NCBI GenBank assembly: GCA_050289385.1
Contig: JBNKFQ010000042.1
Location: forward strand, 1 to 27,641
DNA length: 27,641 nucleotides
Direction: 5' to 3'
Source: JBNKFQ01 sp050289385
Lineage (GTDB): Bacteria > Pseudomonadota > Gammaproteobacteria > Pseudomonadales > Porticoccaceae
In this document: positions 20,937 through 27,641 of the stretch, piece after piece
Layout of the letters: each line of letters starts with the position of its first letter
Position numbering within the stretch: position 1 is the first letter of the stretch
Program-made: the position numbers and the translations under genes
Notes under the pieces: model-generated
Told to the model about the DNA's origin: nothing
What the model saw: the letters and a program-made list of their open reading frames with translations, nothing else
The model's database searches: none

Positions 20937-23336
20937 ATGAAAATGAATCAGGTCTCCACTGTAATCCACGCATTGGTTCTAATTGTCACAAGCGCTTTGC
21001 TGGCACCTGTGCAAGCCAATACTGCAGACACAATACAGGACCGATACGAACGCGCAAAAGCGTTGACAGAAGGACTCAAGTCCGGAAAACTTGCCAGCAA
21101 TTCCCTGTTGTATCCTGTATGGATCGGCCAGACCAACCATTTCTGGTACGAACGGCGGGACGGATCCAAACGCAGCTTCCACCTTGTCGATGCCGACGCT
21201 GGGACAAACGAGCTGGCCTTTGATCACAAAGCACTGGCCCAAGCGCTTTCAAAAGCGACTGGCGAAATTGTCACGGCCGATCAATTGCCTGTCAATAATC
21301 GATCCATTACAGCGACAACCAACACGGTTATGACACTTGATCCCGTGATAGTACGCTTTACGGCTTACGGGAAGCGTTGGGAATTTAATGACAAAACCCG
21401 GTCTTTAAAAGAAATAGAAGCACCTGAAATCAACCACCTCTTGTCGCCGGATCGCACAATGGTGGTTTTCAAGCGAGACTATAATCTTTGGGTAAGGGAC
21501 GTCAGAACCGGGAAAGAACGCGCCCTGACATCAGACGGAGAGGAATTCTTTCAATACGCAATTCCCGGCTCCATTTATGGCAACAGCGCCTTCGTCAACT
21601 GCATACCGCCTCAGGCGGTCTGGTCACCGGACAGCAAACGGCTGTTTACGGTGCAGTTGGACCAACGACAGGTGGAATCACTCGGTGTGATCGACCATGT
21701 CCCTCTCGATGGCAGCCTGCGACCACAAACCCGGTTTCGCAAGATTGCATTTCCTGAAGATGAGCATGTCGAGGAATATCGGCTGGTCGTCATCGATGTG
21801 GAAAGTGGCGTGGTCCAGCCCGCAAGTTACGGTCGGTTACCGACAATTTACGGTGGCGCCGGTGGGTATTTTGAAAATAACCTCGGTTGGTGGGGCAAAG
21901 ACAGCCGCCTGGCCTATTTTGTAGACGTAGACCGCTACCACAAACGGGCCCGTGTCGTCGAATTTAATACTGATACCGGAGCCACCCGCATCCTGTTTGA
22001 GGACAAGACAGACACCCACGTTGAACTGACGATGGATCCGTTTAACTTTGTGCAGATTATGCCCCTGCCGGAAACTGACGAGTTGCTGTGGTATTCGGAT
22101 CGCAGTGGCTGGTCCCACTATTATTTATACGACCTGAAAACCGGCAAGCTGAAAAACAGAGTAACCGAGGGGCAGTGGGTGGTTAGAGATATGCTGCACT
22201 TTGACCCTGATCGCCGAGAGCTCTTTTTACAAACGGCTGGCCGGGTGAATGACCGGGACCCCTATTACCGGGATCTGGTTCGGGTCAATATTGATACTGG
22301 CGCCATGACGACACTGGTCACCGGGGACTACGAGCATAACGTGTATTCGCCGAAAAGCATCATGCAGTTGATCAGCTTATACCATGGTTCCGCCACAGGC
22401 GTCTCCCCGACGGGGGAATATGTCGTAGTCACCCGCTCTCGCACAGACCAACTGCCGGTTTCCTGGTTGCTCGACCGGGAAGGCAACAAGGTTCTTGATC
22501 TGGAAAAAACAGTAAATCTGCCACAAAACTGGCAATGGCCACAGCCTGTAAAAATGAAAGCGGCCGATGGGAAAACAGACATATATGGCGCAATTTACCG
22601 ACCCGGTAATTTTTCATCCGACAAAAAATACCCGGTCATTGATCAGTCTTTTATCAGTTATCCGCTTAACATAACGGCAAAAGGCTCTTTTAACAATGAC
22701 ACGGTAAACGGTTCATTTTATGCCGAGGCTGCTTCTCTGGCGGAACTTGGTTTTATTGTTGTACAGATCGATGGGCGCGGTACCCGTTATCGAAGCAAAG
22801 CCTTTCGCGATCACAGTTACGGTTGGCGACACAAGATCAGCGATATTGATGATCATGTGGCGGGATTAAAACAGTTGGGTGCGCGTTATCCTTATATGGA
22901 TATGGACCGGGTAGGAATAGTCGGGCTCAACATGGGTGGCGGCGGTGCATTGGAAGGCCTGCTGAAATACCCCGATTTTTATAAGGTTGGCGCCGCGGGT
23001 CAAATATATGACAGCCGGGTCATGGGTACACAAGCTGGTGACTTTCACGAAGGAGCTTATCCAAACAAAGACGGAAAATATCACGAGCAGTTGGTCACCA
23101 ACTTAAAGGGCAAACTATTGTTAATGGTGGGGCTGCAGGATTATGTGCCTCCAGCGGTGACTTTTCGCATAGTTGAAGCGCTGCAACGAGCCAATAAGGA
23201 TTTCGACTTAATCGTTGAGCCCAATGCCGGGTATGCAGTTACGCCATACCAAAGGCGCCGCGCATGGGATTATATGGTCAAGCATCTGCAAGGGGTAGAA
23301 CCACCTCGAGAATTTAATCTGGAACCGAAGAAATAA
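20937..23336 (+). CDS. Exported S9 (DPP-IV-like) peptidase homologue lacking catalytic Ser and His
   Basis: A 799-residue protein starting MKMNQVSTVIHALVLIVTSA with a signal peptide ending near PVQA (ATG 20937; an upstream TTG adds 12 unlikely residues). A beta-propeller region resembling the DPP-IV N-terminal domain (about residues 150-500, with WSPDSKRLF and WYSDRSGWSHYYLYD) precedes an alpha/beta-hydrolase domain (about 530-790, with QIDGRGTRYR). The nucleophile elbow, normally GxSxGG, reads GLNMGG with Asn665; the triad Asp is kept (Asp735 in GLQDYVPP); the triad His, normally in GH, is Tyr766 in NAGYAV. The YGGP oxyanion motif is absent. Spacing 665-735-766 fits the family, so positions are assigned safely. 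It should be proteolytically inactive but folded. It forms an operon with the next gene. Confidence 0.85.
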   Translation: MKMNQVSTVIHALVLIVTSALLAPVQANTADTIQDRYERAKALTEGLKSGKLASNSLLYPVWIGQTNHFWYERRDGSKRSFHLVDADAGTNELAFDHKALAQALSKATGEIVTADQLPVNNRSITATTNTVMTLDPVIVRFTAYGKRWEFNDKTRSLKEIEAPEINHLLSPDRTMVVFKRDYNLWVRDVRTGKERALTSDGEEFFQYAIPGSIYGNSAFVNCIPPQAVWSPDSKRLFTVQLDQRQVESLGVIDHVPLDGSLRPQTRFRKIAFPEDEHVEEYRLVVIDVESGVVQPASYGRLPTIYGGAGGYFENNLGWWGKDSRLAYFVDVDRYHKRARVVEFNTDTGATRILFEDKTDTHVELTMDPFNFVQIMPLPETDELLWYSDRSGWSHYYLYDLKTGKLKNRVTEGQWVVRDMLHFDPDRRELFLQTAGRVNDRDPYYRDLVRVNIDTGAMTTLVTGDYEHNVYSPKSIMQLISLYHGSATGVSPTGEYVVVTRSRTDQLPVSWLLDREGNKVLDLEKTVNLPQNWQWPQPVKMKAADGKTDIYGAIYRPGNFSSDKKYPVIDQSFISYPLNITAKGSFNNDTVNGSFYAEAASLAELGFIVVQIDGRGTRYRSKAFRDHSYGWRHKISDIDDHVAGLKQLGARYPYMDMDRVGIVGLNMGGGGALEGLLKYPDFYKVGAAGQIYDSRVMGTQAGDFHEGAYPNKDGKYHEQLVTNLKGKLLLMVGLQDYVPPAVTFRIVEALQRANKDFDLIVEPNAGYAVTPYQRRRAWDYMVKHLQGVEPPREFNLEPKK

Positions 23337-23348
23337 AAGGGGATAGCC

Positions 23349-24479
23349 ATGAACAAGTGTCTTACAAATGTGCGGTTTTGGGTTCTCTTTTTAGTGCTTT
23401 CATCAACGGATTTGGCTACCGGAGCATCAGACGATACAACAGCTGAAAATTCTTCTGATAAAGAAAACAAGGAAAAAAAGCTTCTTGTTTTTCCAACGTC
23501 GGGGTTATTGGACGATGAGCGTGCAAAGGCAATAAAACATCTTGAGGAGATAAATGCCGACTACGCAAAAACCAAAAAAGAGGCCAATTGCCCGTCTCTG
23601 AAAACTGTAGCAAAGGCAAAATTGCCAGAAACGCGAAACTGCCTGGCACAAGCGATTTACAAAACCAGGAAATACAAAAATCTGGTTGCCGATTTTAATG
23701 TAGACATGAAATCGGAAATGATCGGCAATGTAAATACGGAGGTATTCACACCAAAGTCAGGCATTGCACCCGGCAATCGCAATCGAGTACTGATAAACCT
23801 GCACGCCGGGGATATGCTGGACGGCGTGCGTACCCTTGGCCGTATGGAGTCCATTCCTATTGCCGATCTGGCAAAAATCAAGGTGATCAGCGTTGATTAC
23901 CGGCTCGCGCCGGAACACCGCTATCCGGCAGCGAGTGAGGACGTCGCCGCCGTTTACCGGGCTTTGCTGGAACACTATAAACCTGAAAATATTGGTATAT
24001 ATGGTTGTGCCGAAGGTCGTCTGATCGCGCAATCCATTGCCTGGCTTATAAAAGAAGACCTGCCATTGCCGGCGGCTACCGGCATGCTTTGCGATGGCGT
24101 CGCCAAACTGGATGGAGATGCCATGCATATCGCCAGCGCTGTCTCAGGTACCAATGTGTTTGACGAAATAGAATTTTACTTTACCGGAGACAATACCTAT
24201 TTTCAGGGCGTCGACATGAATGACCCGATGATTACGCCGGCAGAATCCGATGAACTGTTATCAAAATTCCCCCCGTCTCTATTGGTCAGCTCAACCCGCA
24301 GCCCGTTTCTCAGCGCCATTGTTCACAGCCACAGTGAATTGACCCGGGTCGGTGCAGAAGCTGATTTGCATATCTGGGAGGGGCTGAATTATGGCTTCTT
24401 CCTGCATCACTATTTGCCGCAATCCCGTGAACTCTACAACGTGGTTATCCGATTTTTTGACAAACACCTTGGCCACTAA
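23349..24479 (+). CDS. Exported HSL-family alpha/beta-hydrolase homologue lacking the catalytic triad
   Basis: A 376-residue protein with a signal peptide (hydrophobic FWVLFLVL, cleavage probably near residue 26), a charged linker, and a hydrolase-3 (hormone-sensitive-lipase family) domain recognisable by VISVDYRLAPEHRYPAASEDV. The oxyanion HGGG motif reads HAGD (residues 152-155). The nucleophile motif GDSAGG reads GCAEGR with Ala221 at the Ser position. The triad Asp position is Ser318 in TRSPFLS, and the His of the GxxHGF motif is Tyr348 in GLNYGFF. The 221-318-348 spacing matches active family members, so all three catalytic residues are truly replaced. It starts 12 bp after the S9 homologue with an AGGGG ribosome binding site. 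Probably a binding protein acting beyond the inner membrane. Confidence 0.85.
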   Translation: MNKCLTNVRFWVLFLVLSSTDLATGASDDTTAENSSDKENKEKKLLVFPTSGLLDDERAKAIKHLEEINADYAKTKKEANCPSLKTVAKAKLPETRNCLAQAIYKTRKYKNLVADFNVDMKSEMIGNVNTEVFTPKSGIAPGNRNRVLINLHAGDMLDGVRTLGRMESIPIADLAKIKVISVDYRLAPEHRYPAASEDVAAVYRALLEHYKPENIGIYGCAEGRLIAQSIAWLIKEDLPLPAATGMLCDGVAKLDGDAMHIASAVSGTNVFDEIEFYFTGDNTYFQGVDMNDPMITPAESDELLSKFPPSLLVSSTRSPFLSAIVHSHSELTRVGAEADLHIWEGLNYGFFLHHYLPQSRELYNVVIRFFDKHLGH

Positions 24480-24490
24480 AATCGGGTAAA

Positions 24491-24518
24491 TGTGGAGGGC
24501 CAGCCCCGGCCCTCCACA
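24491..24518. terminator. Hairpin between convergent pseudo-hydrolase operon and dapB
   Basis: A perfect 11-bp GC-rich stem, TGTGGAGGGCC and GGCCCTCCACA, with a 6-nt loop fills the 44-bp gap between two convergent genes. U-tracts are weak on both sides (some U residues on the minus strand), but position and stem strength fit a shared bidirectional terminator. Confidence 0.6.
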
Positions 24519-24523
24519 CCCTG

Positions 24524-25330
24524 TTATAACCTCAGCTCCAGTACATCTTGCATATCAAACAGGCCCGGCGGTTGCTGTGTGAGCCAGATAGCCGCCCTGA
24601 CAGCACCACGAGCGAAGGCTTGTCTGCTTGAAGCCTTGTGGGTAATCTCCACGCGTTCGCCATCAGCACAAAACATCACTGTGTGATCACCCACCACATC
24701 ACCAGCCCTGACAGTGGCAAACCCGATGGTTTCGTGATCACGAGCCCCCGTCTGGCCTTGACGGCCATACACCGCACATTTGCTCAAATCACGCCCCAGG
24801 GCATCGGCTACTACCTCGCCCATCCTCAGCGCAGTACCTGATGGCGCATCAACCTTGTTACGGTGGTGAGCCTCATAAATTTCAATATCCGAATCGTCAC
24901 CCAGTACTTTTGCAGCAATATCCAGTAATTTGAAACAGAGGTTTACACCGGTGCTGAAATTGGATGCCACGCACAGGGCGGTACGTCCAGACACGTCTTT
25001 TAATTTGGTTTTGCCGGCGTCGTCAAACCCGGTGGTGCCAACCACCATTGGTTTACCGGCACTGGCACACACAGCCGCATTGGATAACGTCAATTCAATT
25101 GTGGTGAAGTCGATCAGCACATCAAAGTCTTCAATCACTGCCGCCAGGTCCCCTGACAGTGGCACATCAAGCCTGCCTGCACCGGCCAGTTCACCCGCAT
25201 CGGCGCCGACCAGACTGCTGTCGGAGCGCACCGTAGCGGCCGTCAGAGAAATATCAGGGTGAGCGGCAATCGCCTGAATTAAAGCCTTGCCCATACGTCC
25301 GGCTGCGCCGGCTACAGCTATTCTGGTCAT
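24524..25330 (-). CDS. dapB: 4-hydroxy-tetrahydrodipicolinate reductase
   Basis: DapB reduces 4-hydroxy-tetrahydrodipicolinate to tetrahydrodipicolinate in lysine and diaminopimelate synthesis. I chose ATG 25330 (268 residues, MTRIAVAGAAGRMGKALIQA), which has a GGAA 7 bp upstream; the frame extends ten codons further without similarity. Motifs: nucleotide-binding GAAGRMGKA at residues 8-16, DFTT, GTTGFDD, and the catalytic/substrate motif EAHHRNKVDAPSGTA. Length is normal. In Pseudomonas-type genomes dapB precedes carA directly; here the order and strand are kept but about 12.9 kb intervenes. It is divergent from a GATase1-AraC regulator. Confidence 0.97.
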   Translation of the reverse strand: MTRIAVAGAAGRMGKALIQAIAAHPDISLTAATVRSDSSLVGADAGELAGAGRLDVPLSGDLAAVIEDFDVLIDFTTIELTLSNAAVCASAGKPMVVGTTGFDDAGKTKLKDVSGRTALCVASNFSTGVNLCFKLLDIAAKVLGDDSDIEIYEAHHRNKVDAPSGTALRMGEVVADALGRDLSKCAVYGRQGQTGARDHETIGFATVRAGDVVGDHTVMFCADGERVEITHKASSRQAFARGAVRAAIWLTQQPPGLFDMQDVLELRL

Positions 25331-25551
25331 AATGGTTCCAGTTTGTCTGAGTAATACCACTAAAGGGACGAAGTCTATCGTTTACGTCAAAAACGACAAG
25401 TACCGGTTTACCCTAATCCCCAAAATAGAGTTACACTGTTCACTGGCAGCTACGCAATACTGCCTCGGCGTGACAAACCTGAGGGCCACTAAATGACCGT
25501 TTAGTGCCCGGCACCAAGCTGATCCATCCCACGAACATCTGTGTACCCGCC

Positions 25552-26670
25552 ATGTATAACGATCCCAACACACCTGTCCTGACAAATACTCTGTCTGAAG
25601 CCGCGTCAGAATACGACGGCCACGACACAAAACTATCAGTCGCCTTTATGCTGCTGCCCGAATTTACCCTGTTTGCGTTTTCCGGCTTCGTAGATGCACT
25701 GCGAATCGCCGGTGACAAGGGCGACAACAGCAGACAAAACGAATGCCGCTGGACGGTAATCTCGCCAAACCAGAACCCCATACGCTCCAATTGCGGTGTC
25801 AAAGTGATTCCGTGGGAAACCTTTCCCGACCCGGATACATTCGACTACCTGGTGGTTATCGGGGGGCGCGTTGAGCCGCAGCGCGATATAGACCCGCGAT
25901 TAACGGATTACATGAAGCTGGTGGCGAGCCGGGGAGGTGCCATTGTCGGTGTGTGCACGGCATCCTTCGTACTGGCCCGAACCGGACTCATGAACGGTCG
26001 CGAGTGCTGTGTGCACTGGTATCATCGCGCTGAGTTTGAAGAAGAATTCCCATCTCTGACCGTCAATTCAGACACCGTGTTTGTGGAAGACAACAAACGC
26101 ATAACATGCGCTGGCGGGCGCTCATCCACTGACGTTGCACTGCACCTTATCAAACAGCATTGTGGCGTTACGCGGGCGCGCAAGGCTGCCGCAGGCCTGG
26201 TCATCGAAACCGTATGGGACGATCACAAACCACAGCCACATGCCGAGGCGTCCTGGTACGGAGATATTCCCAACCCCCTGATTCGCCGGGCGGTAGCGAT
26301 CATGGACCGCAGTATCTCCAACCCGCTGTCAATGGAAGATATCGCCGAACGCTTGCGAGTAAGTGTTAACACACTGTACCGCTGCTTTCGCAAGGAAACA
26401 GGCGTTTCACCGGCAAAACTGTTTCGCATTATTCGGCTTGCCCACGGCCACTGGAGCTTGCATCACTCCTCGATGCCCATCTCCAAAATCGCCCACAGTT
26501 ACCAGTTTTCCGACGCCTCTCACTTTACCCGCATGCACAATCAATTTTACGGCGTGACACCTGCTCAGGCGCGCACCCTGGGTGCCGATTATTGCAAACA
26601 GAAAATGCAAGCCCTGCAAAATGACAAGCTCATCGCAGACATCCTGGCAGGCGGTTTGTCGATTATGGAT

Positions 26671-26673
<3 letters not shown>
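25552..26673 (+). CDS. GATase1-AraC (GlxA-family) transcriptional regulator
   Basis: A 373-residue regulator with an N-terminal DJ-1/PfpI-type class I amidotransferase-like domain (about residues 28-210: SVAFMLLPEFTLFAFSGFVD, YLVVIGGR, the GVCTASFVLARTGLMNG elbow, VHWYHRAEFEEEFP, CAGGRSSTDVALHLI) and a C-terminal AraC double helix-turn-helix (about 250-350: LSMEDIAERLRVSVNTLYR, then YQFSDASHFTRMHNQFYG). Related proteins (GbdR, CdhR, ArgR of Pseudomonas) respond to amino acids or quaternary amines. I chose ATG 25552; a GTG at 25504 is also in frame and neither has a strong Shine-Dalgarno. It lies 322 bp upstream of a dgcN-like gene and may regulate it. Its TGA stop coincides with the edge of a heptamer-repeat element. 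Confidence 0.9.
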
Positions 26674-26874
<201 letters not shown>

Positions 26875-26894
26875 TCTTTCAAAAGGTTCTTATG

Positions 26895-26923
26895 TTCTAT
26901 AAATTGATACTAATTTTATAGAA
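26895..26923. promoter_or_regulatory. AT-rich palindrome upstream of the dgcN-like gene
   Basis: TTCTATAAA (26895-26903) and TTTATAGAA (26915-26923) form a perfect 9-bp inverted repeat; inside it AAATT and AATTT extend the symmetry in a shifted register. It lies 72 bp before the ATG and includes TTGATA, a possible -35 hexamer. A regulator operator is plausible; AraC proteins more often use direct repeats, so the binder is uncertain. Confidence 0.45.
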
Positions 26924-26995
26924 TACACCACCATTTTCCGTCATCCTTTGCCCTTCTCAAAGACAACCTGGCACTGCCATTGGGTAAAACTTTTT

Positions 26996-27641
26996 ATGCA
27001 AAACATGACGATGGTCGACCTGAAAGCTCCCTACCTGATTTTTCTCGGAGATGTAGCCGATCAAACCTACGCCAAAACCGGACTTGGCATAATTCAGTGG
27101 CGCCCGGAACTGGTGGCCGGACAACTTTCCCTGGGTGATGCCAGCCTCGACCTGGGTGTGCCTCAAATGACGGTCAAACAAGCCACTGAAGCTGGCGTCA
27201 AGAGCCTGATCATTGGTGTCGCCCCTCCGGGAGGAGTTATGGGCGAATCATGGATCAGCGTGCTGGAAGAAGCTGCGGTGGCCGGAATGGATATTGTCAG
27301 CGGATTGCATATTCACCTTGAGGACCTGCCAACAATAGCAGCAGCGGCAAAACAGTCTGGTGCAACACTGATTGACGTGCGCAAACCCGTGCCGAATCTG
27401 CCGGTCGGCAACGGCACCAAACGCCCTGGTCGCCGCGTGTTAATGGTGGGCACCGATTGCGCTGTCGGCAAAAAATATACGGCACTGGCACTTGCCAAAA
27501 GCCTGAATGATCGAAACATCAAGGCAACATTCCGGGCTACCGGACAGACCGGCATTATGATTGCGGGCACGGGCGTGCCCATAGATGCTGTCGTGTCCGA
27601 CTTTGTTTCCGGTGCGGCAGAGGTGGTATCTCCGGCAAACG
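26996..27641 (+). CDS. dgcN: DUF1611/DgcN-family protein, probable D-glutamate N-acetyltransferase (5' part)
   Basis: The first 215 codons of a DUF1611-family protein; the gene leaves the window. It begins at ATG 26996 (further in-frame ATGs at 27005 and 27011). Family features: YLIFLGDVADQTYAKTGLGI near the start, VAPPGGVMGESW, GLHIHLEDLP, the P-loop-like VGTDCAVGKKYTALALAKSL (about residues 151-170), RATGQTGIMIAGTGVPIDAV and DFVSGAAE. DgcN acetylates D-glutamate to N-acetyl-D-glutamate in a pathway described in marine bacteria, usually followed by the racemase DgcA; that neighbour would lie outside this window. The family assignment is strong; the activity is inferred. The GlxA-type regulator upstream is a possible controller. 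Confidence 0.8.
   Translation, partial: MQNMTMVDLKAPYLIFLGDVADQTYAKTGLGIIQWRPELVAGQLSLGDASLDLGVPQMTVKQATEAGVKSLIIGVAPPGGVMGESWISVLEEAAVAGMDIVSGLHIHLEDLPTIAAAAKQSGATLIDVRKPVPNLPVGNGTKRPGRRVLMVGTDCAVGKKYTALALAKSLNDRNIKATFRATGQTGIMIAGTGVPIDAVVSDFVSGAAEVVSPAN

Noticed and set aside
20937..24479. The two hydrolase homologues as decaying pseudogenes
   Set aside because: Both frames are full length, uninterrupted, have signal peptides, good spacing and an organised promoter; substitutions are concentrated at catalytic sites rather than spread as frameshifts or stops.

Overview
The window reads as chromosomal DNA from a gammaproteobacterium, probably a marine or other aquatic member near the Pseudomonas/Cellvibrionales-type lineages. 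The main reason is the housekeeping block at 1-11.7 kb, read on the minus strand: carA, carB, greA, rlmE, ftsH, folP, glmM, tpiA, secG, with yhbY divergent from rlmE. This is the classical gammaproteobacterial order, and the protein sequences carry all the expected family motifs. No rRNA, tRNA, CRISPR array or IS transposase is visible.

In the usual order dapB lies directly upstream of carA. Here dapB is on the same strand but about 12.9 kb away (24.5-25.3 kb), so the intervening block (11.7-24.5 kb) looks like accessory DNA placed between two ancestrally adjacent genes. It holds: an acyl-CoA dehydrogenase plus an HSD10-like 3-hydroxyacyl-CoA dehydrogenase (short/branched acyl-CoA oxidation), closed by a strong intrinsic terminator before carA; a divergent AraC-type regulator; an atypical shikimate-kinase-like protein; a LuxR-type solo regulator and a stand-alone PAS protein; a LytS/LytTR two-component pair; a TetR regulator; and a two-gene operon for exported alpha/beta-hydrolase-fold proteins.

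The most unusual content is that last operon (20.9-24.5 kb). Both an S9 (DPP-IV-like) protein and an HSL-family (hydrolase-3) protein are full length, but their catalytic residues are replaced: Ser to Asn and His to Tyr in the first; Ser to Ala, Asp to Ser and His to Tyr in the second, with both oxyanion motifs changed as well. Two neighbouring exported pseudo-hydrolases from different subfamilies suggest a binding or sensing role. Their promoter is buried in a near-perfect 32-bp palindrome with a second 20-bp palindrome just upstream, directly after the TetR gene, which predicts tight repression.

Two further regulatory signals stand out. A pair of direct repeats resembling AlgR/LytTR boxes (20-bp period) sits directly upstream of a predicted promoter for the LuxR gene, in the same cluster as a LytTR regulator. 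A family of palindromic elements built from tandem GGAAGTC heptamers occurs at 13.96-14.08 kb and 26.67-26.87 kb, with a degenerate relative between carA and carB.

The right end has a GATase1-AraC (GlxA-type) regulator and the start of a DUF1611/DgcN-family gene, which could belong to D-glutamate catabolism. Both end genes, secG and dgcN, are cut by the window.
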